A stretch of DNA of 64,000 bases from Tubulanus polymorphus (Eukaryota > Nemertea > Palaeonemertea > Tubulaniformes > Tubulanidae), in the NCBI RefSeq assembly GCF_964204645.1, contig NC_134025.1, positions 27,062,001 to 27,126,000 of the forward strand, given 5' to 3'. This document shows, one piece after another, positions 1-12,876 of the stretch. Numbering within the stretch: the first letter of the stretch is position 1; every line of letters begins with the position of its first letter. Position numbers and translations under genes: made by a program. Below the pieces are notes generated by a model. The model saw only the letters and a program-made list of their open reading frames with translations, made no database searches and was not told the origin of the DNA.

Positions 1-1778
1 TATTACTGAATCGAACCAGAGCGATATCCTTAAGTTAGAAGCGATTGAGCGAACAAGCATTTTTTGCAGTCTAGTCTTTTTAATGATAATAAGAAGTCAA
101 ATGTTAGAAGTTAGATGGCTGATCACATGCAGATAGCTATCAAATATTATGATATCTTTTCTTTAATCACTAAATCGTAACAGCAGGCAAACTGGTGTCT
201 GAACTGAATAAAACGTTGTCTATCCTTATGGCGTCTTACTCAAACGAAAACAATGATTCAATGGCGTCCTATACAGGTTTCGCAACAAAACGCGATTGTC
301 TGTTTTTTGTGTGTATTGTTCAATAGTAAATTATACACATGTACCACCATTAAAAATAACCGGTAATGACATGTCGATCAAGAACGATTTTTCGTCATCG
401 AGGTGACAAATTCGTCTAATGTAAAATAACTAGTTCTACAGCACAGTTCTCAGTTTCGATTTGACTCTAGAGCAGAAATTCTGAAAATGAACTAATTTCT
501 ACTCAATATCCACCAATCTATAACCAATATCTGGGTCCTGGAAGCAACCGTTATGAAAAATGTTTTGTATATATATGCCGCCTCTATTTAAATGTTTTGC
601 CACCATATAATAATATCACTCTTCACTTGTACATGAAATCGTCAATTTATAATCAATATATAATTCTACACAAAGGATATATGTATGTATTTGGATTTAT
701 ATTTAGTTTTACCGATGTAATGGTATATTCTGTTAACTATATTGTCAACGCGACTACATTGTCTGTCTGTACCATGATCAATGGTTTTCCCGTAGTGCAG
801 TAACAGTGCTTACTGCCGTGCTGGTATAGAATGTGTATAAGGTTGAGACTGATCACTTTTGATCATCCTCGCAGTACCACCGTGGAGACTCAATTTACCT
901 GACAATATCATCAATCATCAGCTAGAATTAAGCTTCGAGCACGGCATGTTCTCAAGTTTTATTATGAATTATGTATCTAGGTTGCGATCTTAGATGGGAT
1001 TTCAAAGTGTGAAGGGACCCGTACGGACATTTATTACAGTGATTCGAATAGCCACTTTTTAATCTAGCTATTGTTTAATCAAAAGGAATTTACCGAGTTC
1101 CAATTCCAGCTAGAGACTGCACTATACGCCGTTAGTATGCAACTATAGAAATTGTCAAATTATCTTGCACACGATTTACTCCATTCACAGAAAAAAGACC
1201 GAGAATTTAATGTCTTTGATGTTTTCCTCAGACAATTTTCAACCTCTATTGTGGCTCATTAAGTGTCATTTTGAAGGAACAGAACACAATAAAATACGTT
1301 TATTACTGTAATTTCCTGACGATAAAATTGTGCTCTGTTGGGAACCTGCATGCAAGCGTCTTTACTTGTTCAGAATTCAGACCAATGCACAAAAATGTTT
1401 TTCTGCGAGGAAATTTTTCGAGCAGAAAATTCAATTCCCTTCGATAATAAGCGAATGTATTTATATGTAATTGGATGATGAATTACAAGCAGGTGTTACC
1501 AGTGATGCATTTTCTATTTCTATTTATCAAAATTCTTCGTCTTAAGATTAATAAACCTAAAGAACTTCAACTACAGAATGCCAGAAGGCGAGTGCCATAT
1601 ATGGAAAATGTACGTCCGAAATGGCACTATTCTTCAACCATATTCTGGCATTAGGCCCCAGAGGATTAAAGATTCTAATATGCCACCACTTTCAAACCTA
1701 ATGATATTTAGAAATTTGATTGAACTCTTTATGATAAATTTCTGTATCTCATCACGTATTTTCTTTCTATTTTTATAG
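1..1778 (+). other. Upstream flank, probably the 3' part of a TMTC2 intron
   Basis: This stretch lies before the first recognisable TMTC2 exon and ends in a pyrimidine-rich splice acceptor (AG at 1777-1778). I looked for the missing first coding exon, which in this family ends with a Tyr-Asp-Asp motif and here would need a phase-2 donor, and did not find it. The open frames at 597-803 and 1578-1778 show no recognisable protein. It is therefore best read as intron, with the TMTC2 start lying outside the window. Confidence 0.6.
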
Positions 1779-4700
1779 TCGAGCAATATTAAAGAACCAA
1801 GACTTGCTGCCAGAGACAGCCATCACCAGTATATTCTACAATGATTTTTGGGGTACACCATTGACCCACAGCGGATCTCACAAATCATATCGCCCACTAT
1901 GTGTGCTGACATTTCGACTGAACTATTACCTACATGGACTCAATGCTATGGGATTCCATCTCGGTAATGTCATCCTACATAGCATCGTTACTGGTCTCTT
2001 CACTTACGTAGCCAAAATTTTAATGAGACGAACATTTGCTAGTTTCGTAGCCGGGTTACTATTTGCCGTGCATCCGATTCATACAGAAGCCGTAGCTGGA
2101 ATCGTCGGTCGGGCAGATATTGGTGCTTGTTTATTTTTTCTGTTGACGCTGCTAAATTACATCAACTACTGCAACTACAGAGACAGATACATCCTCAACA
2201 AATCAACTGTTAAAACGACAGAAAAAGATAATTCGTATTTTCGCGAGAGACATAAGAAATGGTTGTACATGTTGCTTGTCGCTGTGTTCACCGGGGCTGG
2301 TATGGTAACTAAAGAACAAGGGGTGACTGTCATCGCTGTATGTGCTGTCTACGATGTCTTTATCCATAGAAAAATATCTCCAAAACAGTTTCATCATATT
2401 TTTACCAAGGTAAGATACGTTTATATATCGCCCTTCAGGGTGCAGTACCACAGTGGGGTGAATTCGACCGGAGAGCACATTTTCAAATATCGCACTCCGT
2501 GAAATTGGGTGGATGCGTACTGGTCAATTTTTCGTGACTTTTGCTAAATGGTTTCCCGGCAACGTTCTTCGAAAATCAGATACAAATCGATATAACGATA
2601 CTGAAATAGCAGGGATGAGGTCTCGGCTTAAACCTGTAACTCATTTTCTATCAACCCCTCGTGTTTGCTTCGGAAAAAAGTGACATAAAACCGCAGGCTT
2701 GTGAAGGCTTAGATAGTGCCTGACGGCTTTGTTAGTCATCCATAACAGGAAATTGATATCAGTCAAGATGTTTTTCAAACTACTCTCGACCAAATAAGGC
2801 CAGCATCATTAGCTTCTTTGTTGTAGGTGGTGGCAATTTAATCCAATGAATTTCAGTCTTCAATGATATGAGTTAACGTATGATCCTTTTTTCAAGGTCG
2901 AAATGGTACAAAATTAGACATCAATAGGCTTCAAATGTTGAAATCTCCATGTTGGATAAATTATGAATATGCGACTGAGTGTATATATGGTTAGGGTGTA
3001 AACCCTGCAGGTGAAACGTGGCATTAATGCGCACTGCTTAATATACATACTATTAATCGTGTTTAGTTATAATATTAAGCAGATGGTTCTTCTATTGTGT
3101 ACTTTGCATGAAGCGAATTTTGCTTCTAGCAAGAGAACTGTAACATTATATTGCTTAATTTTTTCAAGTACACATACTTGAAAGAAATGCTGCACACAGC
3201 TGGGTATTATTTCTACATAAAAGCATTTAGAATATTTTTGGAGCATGTAATTAGTCACACTTAAAATAACTTCTCGTGTTTAGTTTTAGTGAATCGTCCC
3301 AAAGAGATATCGTTAGTCCGCGCCTGGGGTAAGGGGGATATGCATTATCTCAGTACAAATAGTAAGTTGGTAAACATTTCATATACTGCGAAACGTACTT
3401 CAGGGGGTAAAATAGACACAACCGTCACAGTGAGAACCCTGTGGAAGAAACACGTTTTTTATGTGGTTTATCTCCCTCATTTTATTGGAAATTATGAAGC
3501 TTACCAAACCCCCTACTGAACGAATACACGCTCAAGGTTGTTTGTTTTCATATCTAATCATTTTTCCATCGTTCATTGTGTTTCGGTGATGCTTAGCGTG
3601 GTATAATTCTCGTACGAAATAACACTTTATTCAAAAAAATCTATCCACGCTATTGTCTAACAAAATTTAACGGGACCAAAACTTGCACAGAAGCGCACTT
3701 GAATATTGAATATTTCATTGTAATGAAATACACATCATGTATGGAAAACCTTTCAGGGCTATGTCTCTTGGCATAGAGTGAGAACCTAGCTAAATAAACC
3801 TACAAATACATACTCAACAACAGTTTTTTAAAACAGCTGTCACCGGCGCCAAAGATCTGCTCTTGTTTATAGATTCGATCTTAAAAAATTAATTCAATGC
3901 ATAGGTAGACACATGCACGATTGAAATTCAAGTTTAACTACAGACCATCTTATGCTAGACATATCGCAGTTGAATACATCTGTTATATATACTAGCCCAT
4001 TGAATTTCATTACCGTCAGTTAAATTATACTTCATCAATACCCCGCCCTCCACTCATTAAAGTGTGATTGAAAGCTGTTTTATTATTTCATAACTGATTT
4101 GTACTGTCACTCCCCGAGCTGCATTCATTATAGTATGATACATACAATGTAGAACATACAGTATATTATCGTTGATATGTCAGACTAATATCCTCATTAC
4201 AATTATCGTCCTATAAGTTATGCGATAATACCGCTCAAAATTATTCGATATTGAATGATTTCATCTAAATGTATACTGCCTACATTTCTATAAAGGGCAA
4301 ATAAGATATGATTTGCTCATTTTTCGAGCTGAGTGCTAAGACAATCTTCATGAGTTATTGGGGAAAATGTGTAAAAAGATGTTTTACGTATCGGATCATT
4401 CATACTCTGACACAGAACTGTATTTGTTGTATTAGTCACATTACTTATGAATCAAGGGTCATTAATTTCGTGCCTGTCTGGGCTAATATTTGCAGTGCTT
4501 TGTTGTGTAATTAACTGTTACTGGATTGTGAGGATAATTTCAGGATGGAATTCCTGATTTCCGATGATAAGCATATATTTGTTGGTGACACAGAAAATGT
4601 GTTCATATATCAGATAACGAATGCAAAATTTCGTTGAAGTGACGTGAAATATTCCAATCCGGTAAAGTTTAAACACCTCGCTATTAGTTTTGACGTGGGC

Positions 4701-7700
4701 TGTAATTTCTATCAGATTGTCGGTGACACGAAATTACTGCGCGAACTATTTCCTGTATAATAGAGACCCACAATTATTGGAGAATTGTTTTCCACGTATT
4801 ACTAATGATTGTGCACCATATTTGTAATTATTTGTGTGCAAGTTATTCATATTAGCGTGTCTCGTTTTATTGCTTTTTCTTTCGCAGGAAAGTCTTACCC
4901 AGTTTCTGTATACATGAAGCCAGAGCTTCTTTGCTATGGATTTATTCAGATTATCATTAAAATGCGAACAGGTTTTTGTCATATTATATTCAGTGACATG
5001 AAAGACTTGGATTTTAGTCGAATATCTAGAACACCAATTCTCCAGGGAATTGTTGGGATCAAGAAACCTGCCAAAGCATTGATCTTCATCTTTACATCTT
5101 TTGCCAATTTGTATTTCGAGCGGTTCTTAGAAGATTTTTCTCGACATTTGGTTTCACCATTTCATTTATTACATCATTTTATGTGCACATGTGAGACGTC
5201 ATCAATCTAGTCATCGGATATTTCGCGTTGAACGATCATGTACCGCGCACCCTTGGGCCGTTTTTCTTTCAAGTTGGATTACGGATTTGATGGACTTGCA
5301 ATTTGCAATTATTGGGGGGGGGGATCTTTTTATTCAAATCATTTATTTCTTAAAACATTGAACTCTATACTAATGAAGTGATCAGGGAGGGGAATTTTTA
5401 AAAAATTGCTTTATTTTGGAGGTTGGATAATGATACCCGTATATTGTCTATTGGCTCCACACATAACTGACGCCGCCATTTTTGCAAGTCACGTTATTTA
5501 CTGAACGAACCAGACAAATATATCCATTAGAACACCTGTCCACCGCGATTTTTCTGTATGTAATGTGATGTAAGATGATGTGGCAGTGGAAACAGCTATA
5601 AATGTTTATTTCCATATTTATGTATAAAAATAAAGGACGCCGGGAAAAAATGAAAAACGAAATTTTCTTATACCTAGAAATCGGAAAATTCGTCGGTGGA
5701 CCCGTAATCCGAGTATTAAAAAAGACTGCCCGAGGCAGACATTTTTATTTGACCATTCAATCAACCTTAGCACTTGACATCTCGTTTCATTTCACCAGCG
5801 AAGTTTACCAAATCATAAATCATTAGGCTTAATTGCTTGAGTAAATTCTCGAGAGCAAATTCAACTGATAAATCTGTTTATTCAGTAGCAGATCAGTTAT
5901 CGCTTTTTAATATCGCGTGAATGTTTATACCACGCGCGGAGAAGATGCCGCTTGTCAAATATTCTCTTCTATCATTCAAATCTAGAAATATCAACAGTGA
6001 AACTAGAATTTTTCGATGAATTCATAAGAATTTAATCATCAGCGAATACTCATACCACTAGGTCTTGAATTATACCCGTGAATTGTCAAACCTTTGAACG
6101 GCATCAATGTATATTTTCATCTACGATCTATTTGGTAGAAACCCTTTATTCAACACAGTTGTTTCTACACGCCTAACCTTTTTCGCTATTCAATACCACG
6201 CAGAATTCTTTTTGTCTCATGAGTTATTTTTGGAAAACATCGTGAAAGTCCGCTTTCGGTATGTGTTTTTTAGCCTGTTGGCCTTATAGATCTTTGAACC
6301 GAATTTTCTTTGAATATTGGCTGGTCACACATGTACTCTTGTGGTGAGACAGATGGGCTGGTCACTCGTGTGCATATCCGCACTTGTTACCGGTTATGTC
6401 AGCGTTAAGCTCCAGCGGCTCTCATTAACCAACATCAAAGACACCGCCGATTAATTTTGACAATAAATTTGAGATCAGCTGGTACAACTTTTATGGTCAA
6501 TTCATTGTCTGAACTCATACAATATGTAATCTATAGCGACGGAAATTTCAGCAATCTACCACACGCACCTCTGCTGGTCAGAGAAAAGTTCAAGCGATAT
6601 TATTGCCATTTTATGACTCCGTCGGACTTTATCTAGTAGCCGTTGGTCGTAATCGTATTCATTTATATTTGGAGACTAATGAAAAAATCAGGTTTATTGA
6701 GTTCATTTGCAGCAATAAACATATTAAAAACGCACCAAATAACCGATTAATTCAATTCAAGGTGGCTCTTTTTTCATAAATCTTAATGCGATGGCTATTT
6801 TTGGTTTTCTCACACATTCCTGTTGATTTCAGTTCAACGTCGAGAGTGCCGTCGTCTAGACAATGAGTAGCGATTGAAAAGTGTTTCTGGCAATTCTAAC
6901 GAAAATCTGTCGCCGAAAATAAATTCAAACTTTTTTTAACTAGAACAAGCATAGCATTCATTGACCACACAAGTGGTAACTATTCGTCAGTTTTTGATAG
7001 TTGATTTTGCAAGAATTTAACATAGTTACGTGATTACCTGAATGGCGGCTTGTAACTGAGATAGATATTCATCTACAGACACTGACAGGTCTCTTTGCAC
7101 GTGATGGATGATATATTATTATGATATTCCCATGTTAAAGAAAACCAGTTTTTCAAATATTTTCCATTCAAAGAGATCGCGTATATTGACTAACTGTGCT
7201 TTGATCTGATTAGATGTCAAATGTAATAGTCTACCAAAATGCACCATGACCGTAACCCGTAGCAACAATTTTTTTCATTTATTTGTCAAACACGACCATG
7301 ACGGGATGTGATATAATATTGGATATATCATTGCTTGATGTTCTTGGCAGATAACTTCAAAGAATTCGTCCTTAATTGTAATCTGTTGTTATACCAGTTC
7401 CCATGTTAGAGATGTAAAAAGAATATCCGGATTTTCGTTCTCTGAATTTGCAATTGTTCTCACAGCATATTTTTGAAATATCCCTCTATTTCTGTCTGTG
7501 TAGACCACGCATATAATCATGCATATCCTAGATTCTACAACTTATTTGTTAAGATAAGTGGCTTCTGATGGATATATGGTCAACAATTCCGTAGGGCTTT
7601 ACGGAGAACGGTGTAAGTCAATTTGCTTAGATTGGGTTTGAACTATCACGTAGGAAACCCAGGATCGCCTGTTGTCACGGTGATTGCTGCAATGGTACAT

Positions 7701-10700
7701 TACGTGAGATTATGGGCTTCCGAACCGCAATTTCATAAATGCTTGGTTACTCAACTAGAAAAAAGACATTTTCCACGTGAATCTTCAGTTCTCTTTGAGG
7801 CCGTTTTTATCATGAATTGAAATGTCGTCGTCACTAGATGTTAGATTTTAGCTTTTTTTGTCTCGCGCTGCGGGAAATATGGAGAAAGATCTATCATTTT
7901 ACATCTTCCATTCTCTCACGTGGATGTAGAAGCCATCCGCTTCTTCTATTCTACGAGATAAAAAGTCATCATATTGCATCTCATCCCAGAAGGCATAACT
8001 AATAATTGGCGCTTGTTTGTGTAGTTTCGGCCATCACGTCTCCCTAAGGGTCTCCCGAGTAGTTTGCATATGCGCTGCTTCGATGTGAACATTTTTAGGC
8101 CGATGCCGAAGAGAAAACACGATAACGGTCTTGATCGCGTCTGCTGTGTTATTGATTTCTTGTCAATGATGTTGCTCGTGATTGGATTCCTCTCATACTG
8201 TATCAGATCTTTAATTCACTAACACTTCTAATTAAATCGCCGATACGGACACATCTTGTGAAGATGTTGTCCGAATTAATCTACTACAGCCCGTATTGTA
8301 AACTGACCGGAATGTCTTTACGTGTCGGTGAAATGACTCTATGAAATTAATCAACTGTAACCTTCTCAGCCCGGGAATCTATCAGATTTCATATCAACAC
8401 TTTGCTCGCACGAGGGACATGTCTCTTGATCAACTTTGAATTGATTTCATCTTAATTCGTGTTGTGGTTATCGACATTTGTTGTATCTTAGTCAATATAA
8501 CACCACAATATTTACTGAATGATGAACCTGTTGCTCAGTAGTGTAGTATCATCTTTTTTCAGTTTGATGTTCTTATTTTAAAGCAAAGTATTATTAATTT
8601 TCGTATCATTTCAGAATGAAAACCGAGGAACAGTGGAAGGAATGTTATGTCTAACTGTAATCGGACTAGTCCTCATCGCTGTCAGGGTGATGTTCATGGG
8701 TCTGCATCCTCCCGAGTTCGCTCCAGCAGATAATCCCGCATCCGATTCAGCATCCGTATTAACGCGAACTTTGACTTACTGGTATCTTCCAGTCTTAAAC
8801 TTCTGGTTATTATTGTGTCCTTACGTACTGAGTTTTGATTGGTCGATGGAGGCAGTGCCGCTGCTAGAAACATTAACAGATTTGCGCAATTTGTGGACGT
8901 TAGCTTTTTACAGTTTACTCGGATATTTCGCATTTTATGTAATTCAAACATTCCCAAATGCACATGACGCATGCGTTGCAACAAAAACTTTATACGTGAA
9001 CGGAAACGGTTGTTCAAATGTCCACAGCAACAGCCAACCAACTAACAATTTGACCAGTCATAAAGAAAGACAGTATTCGTTGTTAAAACGCCGTAGAAGA
9101 GGATCATCAAGTAGCACGGAAAGTGTCGATGACTCGACGCCACAGACGTCAACGAACTTCCAACATCTACGTGTTTTGATTTTATCACTGTCTCTGATGG
9201 TCTTCCCGTTTATTCCTGCTACGAACTTATTTTTCTACGTCGGATTCGTGATAGCCGAACGTGTATTATATATTCCCAGTATGGGCTTCTGTTTACTAGT
9301 CGCTGAAGGTGCTCACATTTTGTATGTACGTCATAAATCTGATCCACGCCAAAAAAGGCTGATTGTAGCTGCTGTAACAATACTGCTGACGATGTTTAGC
9401 ATTCGAACTGTTTGTAGAAATCGTGATTGGGCGAATGAAGAGAACCTATATCATTCCGGAATCGCAGTCAATCCTGCTAAAGGTATGTATAGACAGTGGT
9501 TCCAGTTTCACTAAGAAATTTAGCTTAGAATATCATGATCAACTTTTTAAAGAAGTCGATGAAGCTACTTAGAAGAATGCTTATAGACTCTAGTCCATGG
9601 CTTTAGGCTTTAACTTTTTTTTAAATATATCCAAACCCTAGTACGCAATCCTCTTGTAGGTTTCTGATGCGGGGGATTTAGGTCTTAAAAGTTACATGTA
9701 CGATCCGACGCAGAAAAGAATAGATGGTATCTTAATATTCTTACCTTACTGCAGATAATATTTATCTGCAGCACACGTTCGTTCGAAAAAAAAAATGTCA
9801 GTTGTTTTGTTGTGGGTAAGCTAGCTGATGATCAGTCATTCAGCAGATGACGGGAGTTTCGGGCATTTACTTACCCCAGACTCGATTTGCATGATTGCCA
9901 GCTTCGTCGGGGAACATTTACGACTCCTGGATTCCATGAATACACAACGAGCACAATTACCTGATAATCGTATACCATTCTTTTGATGGCTAGTGGACTG
10001 ATGTTGTTAGCAGTATAAAAACTATGTCCGCTGTCATTTCCATCGGTATCGTGATACTGATGTCTGGACATTACTGCGACGCACCACAGTACGTGACCTA
10101 AAGAGATTTCCTCCGTCATGTATGTCGAGAGACGTTAAACAACTTGTTGCTATTGATAAAAAGCCATCTATCCGTTTTCTAGTAGCATTGCCGATACAAG
10201 ATCCAACACTTTTACAATCATCTGTATGAGACTGAAATGAAAAAGATATATTTCGTCTTTTTCAGCCTGGGGAAACCTCGCTAATATATACAATTCACAA
10301 GGCCGAGTAGAGGAGGCTGAATCCGCCTATAAAGCTGCACTCAGTTATAGGTCGAACATGGCTGATGTTCACTATAACCTGTAAGTACAGACAATCCAGT
10401 GACAGGAATCAGAAATCAGTGCAATGACAGTACTTGAGCTAAAAGAAGGAGGCACCGTGTTCTTCCCTTGTATAAGAAAGACAATACTCTCAATACCATT
10501 TTGGCGATCGTTATCGGAGAGGAATGTTGAGTCACTAATCCATAGCGTAGCTAGTGCAGCAGCAGCTCCATGGAAATGGGATGTGTCTCTTGACAATAAT
10601 AAGACTTGCTATTACATTTATGGATATTAACCTTGAATGAGTTGAACTATGTATTTCGCAAATGATTAGTCAACTTGAGTGTCTAGTCACATAAAATTGT

Positions 10701-12668
10701 ATTTCTATATTTTGTGCTAATAGAGGGATCCTGCTGCAGGAAAGAAAGCGTTATCAGGAGGCTGTGGAAAGTTACAAGCGTGCGATCCATTGTCGACCGA
10801 GATTAACCAGTAAGTGTTAAACCGAAAAGCTTATAAAACTCACTTATAACTTGGAAAATTCACATCAGTTTATGTATTTTTATTTCTAGTGGCTCATTTG
10901 AATCTTGGTATTGTGTACGGTATACTGGGTAAACTTGAAGAAGCCGAAGATGTTTACCGTCACTGCAGTACGATTGATACAACCGGATTGAAAGATCCCC
11001 GACTTCATGAAAGTACCAAGATCTCCGCTCTCTACAACCTAGCACGATTATTGACCGATAAGAATAGAAACGAGGTATACACTTCAAGTCTAGCTAAATG
11101 CCAAAACGATAAAATAATCCCTCGTTCTTTATTCAACTTTGCCCTTGCTAGTCACAGTTTTGAGTGGCAGCGTTGATTACCAACTTCGTCGCTGCTGTGT
11201 ACAAGTATTATCAAACGAGATTTGTTATCACAAAATGAAAAACGCGAATGTGATTGATGGATCATTACTGTGGACATCTCCGTTCATGGCGCAGGAAAAT
11301 AGAATTTCTACGTCTGAATGGGCGGCGACAAAACTCGAGGAAATTAACTGGAGACACGAAAGATTACATTCCTCATTGCTTGCAGTTTATTGGCTATTAT
11401 GATAAAGAGTCCCATTCAATAAAAGCGGGCAGCGATTTCCAAAGATTTCATTGGATTTCTATTGGAAATCCTTCAAGTCACTATGAATTTATTAGGTTTC
11501 GTCTCCAATTTTCAGGATGCGATTGAGATCTACCAAGATGCCATTAAACGAAGACCTAGTCATTACCAGCCGCAGAGTCTTTACAACATGTTAGGTATGC
11601 TAATTTTCCGAATAAAAAAGTCAATGGATTTTATTGTAGGAAAAGAAAATCTTGATTTTGCTTGATACCAAGATTTGTTCTTGATTTTCTACTAAACTAA
11701 TTGAACGTTTATCTGTATCAACAGGAGAAGCATATATGAAATTGAATAGGTTTGAAGAAGCGCGGCATTGGTATAAGGAAGCTCTAACCTCAAAACCCGA
11801 TCACGTTCCAGCACATTTAACCATGGGAAAACTCATGCAGAAAATGGTAAATCTCGAATGATATATTCATTGAAATTGATACATTCTAGTCATTGCTACA
11901 TGACTCATTTTTATCACATTTTAGGGAAAAACGGCTGAGGCGAAAGCTTGGTTTGATAAAGCCTTGATACTCTCCCCTAACGACAGTAGCGTCTTTCAGC
12001 ATTATGGTACGTTTCAGTTCCGTTGAACTTGTCATCCTTGACTGCTTTATTTGGCACAGATATCTGCTGAACTCCGGTTATTAATAGCTAACCATTGATT
12101 TTTTGCTTGCATTTTAGCTCAGTATCTTGGAGAAACCGGTAAATTACAACAAGCTGCCATCTATTACCTCAAAGCTGCTAAACTCACTCCTGATGACTTT
12201 GAACTTGTTTGCAACACGGCAAACGCGTTAAGGTTCTTTTCGCATAATAGTGACTGATTTAATTACATATAAACAATGATCGATAGTAAAAGATATTTTT
12301 GTTTATCAACCATCAGGCAAATTGGTAGAAATAAAGAAGCAGAAGAACATTATAGGAGAGCAGTTAGATTAAAACCTGAGGTTTGTTTTTTTTCTAATCA
12401 TATCATGTAGGCCTACTTACGCTATACCAAACTGTTTATTACAATAATAGAACGGTAAACATGATGAACAAAACGTTTTCATTTTCATTTGAAATTACAG
12501 GTTGCGACAGCTCACATGAATCTCGGAGCAATGCTTCACCTAAATCAAAAATATACCGAAGCTGAACAGAGCTACATCGCCGCTTTGAAATTAAAACCCG
12601 ACGATACTATGACACAAACAAACCTTCGGAAACTTCGGAATCTCAGCAGATCTTTCGGGAAAAAATGA
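1779..12668 (+). CDS. TMTC2: TMTC2: protein O-mannosyltransferase, 5'-partial, 11 exons
   Basis: TMTC proteins are ER multi-pass GT-C transferases that O-mannosylate cadherin-type domains in the lumen; the C-terminal TPRs are lumenal. Exons: 1779-2409, 8615-9482, 10266-10380, 10724-10809, 10890-11074, 11516-11594, 11725-11846, 11925-12006, 12118-12232, 12317-12380 and 12501-12668 (stop TGA 12666-12668). All have GT/AG borders and compatible phases, giving 837 codons without a stop. Exon 1 has NDFWG, THSGSHKSYRPLC and the lumenal motif HPIHTEAVAGIVGRAD. Exon 2 holds membrane segments, the DUF1736-type block FDWSMEAVPLL and the ATNLFFYVGFVIAERVLYIP block. Exons 3-11 encode consecutive TPRs (AWGNLAN onward). 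THSGSHKSYRPLC and NPAK-AWGN favour TMTC2 over TMTC1/3/4, from remembered family sequences. Human TMTC2 is about 836 residues, so only a short N-terminus with the YDD motif is missing. A variable cytosolic loop near 9088-9150 is rich in Arg and Ser. Confidence 0.93.
2410..8614 (+). other. Large TMTC2 intron (6.2 kb), no gene seen
   Basis: The donor is GTAAGA at 2410 and the acceptor is TTTCAG ending at 8614. Open frames inside it, including 133 codons at 4809-5210, show no recognisable domain or splice-supported extension. A homopolymer G run sits near 5314-5324. I see no nested gene on either strand. Confidence 0.7.
9483..10265 (+). other. TMTC2 intron, nothing else seen
   Basis: This 783-base intron separates the membrane domain from the first TPR exon. 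It splits an alanine codon (g|cc) exactly where the family sequence runs NPAK-AWGN. The antisense open frame at 9871-10119 has no recognisable content. Confidence 0.75.
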
Positions 12669-12870
12669 ATCTCTCTCGAAGTATTATTGTTTTTTTATAC
12701 ATAACTGTCTCAAAATATCTCGCCAAAAGTCAACTGAAGTGGAAGAGGAACGTGGTGCGTGCAAAATGAATGCTCAACATTGGGGTGTCAATTATGAATC
12801 TGCGAAATGCTTTGTGATCATTAAGATTTAAACACTGTACAATTATTTGTACTTTTCATGATGGAATCTC

Positions 12871-12876
12871 AATAAA
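12871..12876 (+). promoter_or_regulatory. TMTC2 poly(A) signal AATAAA
   Basis: A canonical AATAAA hexamer lies about 200 bases after the TMTC2 stop codon and is followed by T-rich sequence. A second AATAAA at 13296-13301 could be a distal alternative. Which of the two is used cannot be told from the sequence. Confidence 0.6.

Noticed and set aside
4809-5210. A 133-codon plus-strand open frame inside the large TMTC2 intron
   Set aside because: No domain, no supporting splice sites or poly(A) context, and AT-driven composition. Length alone is not enough.
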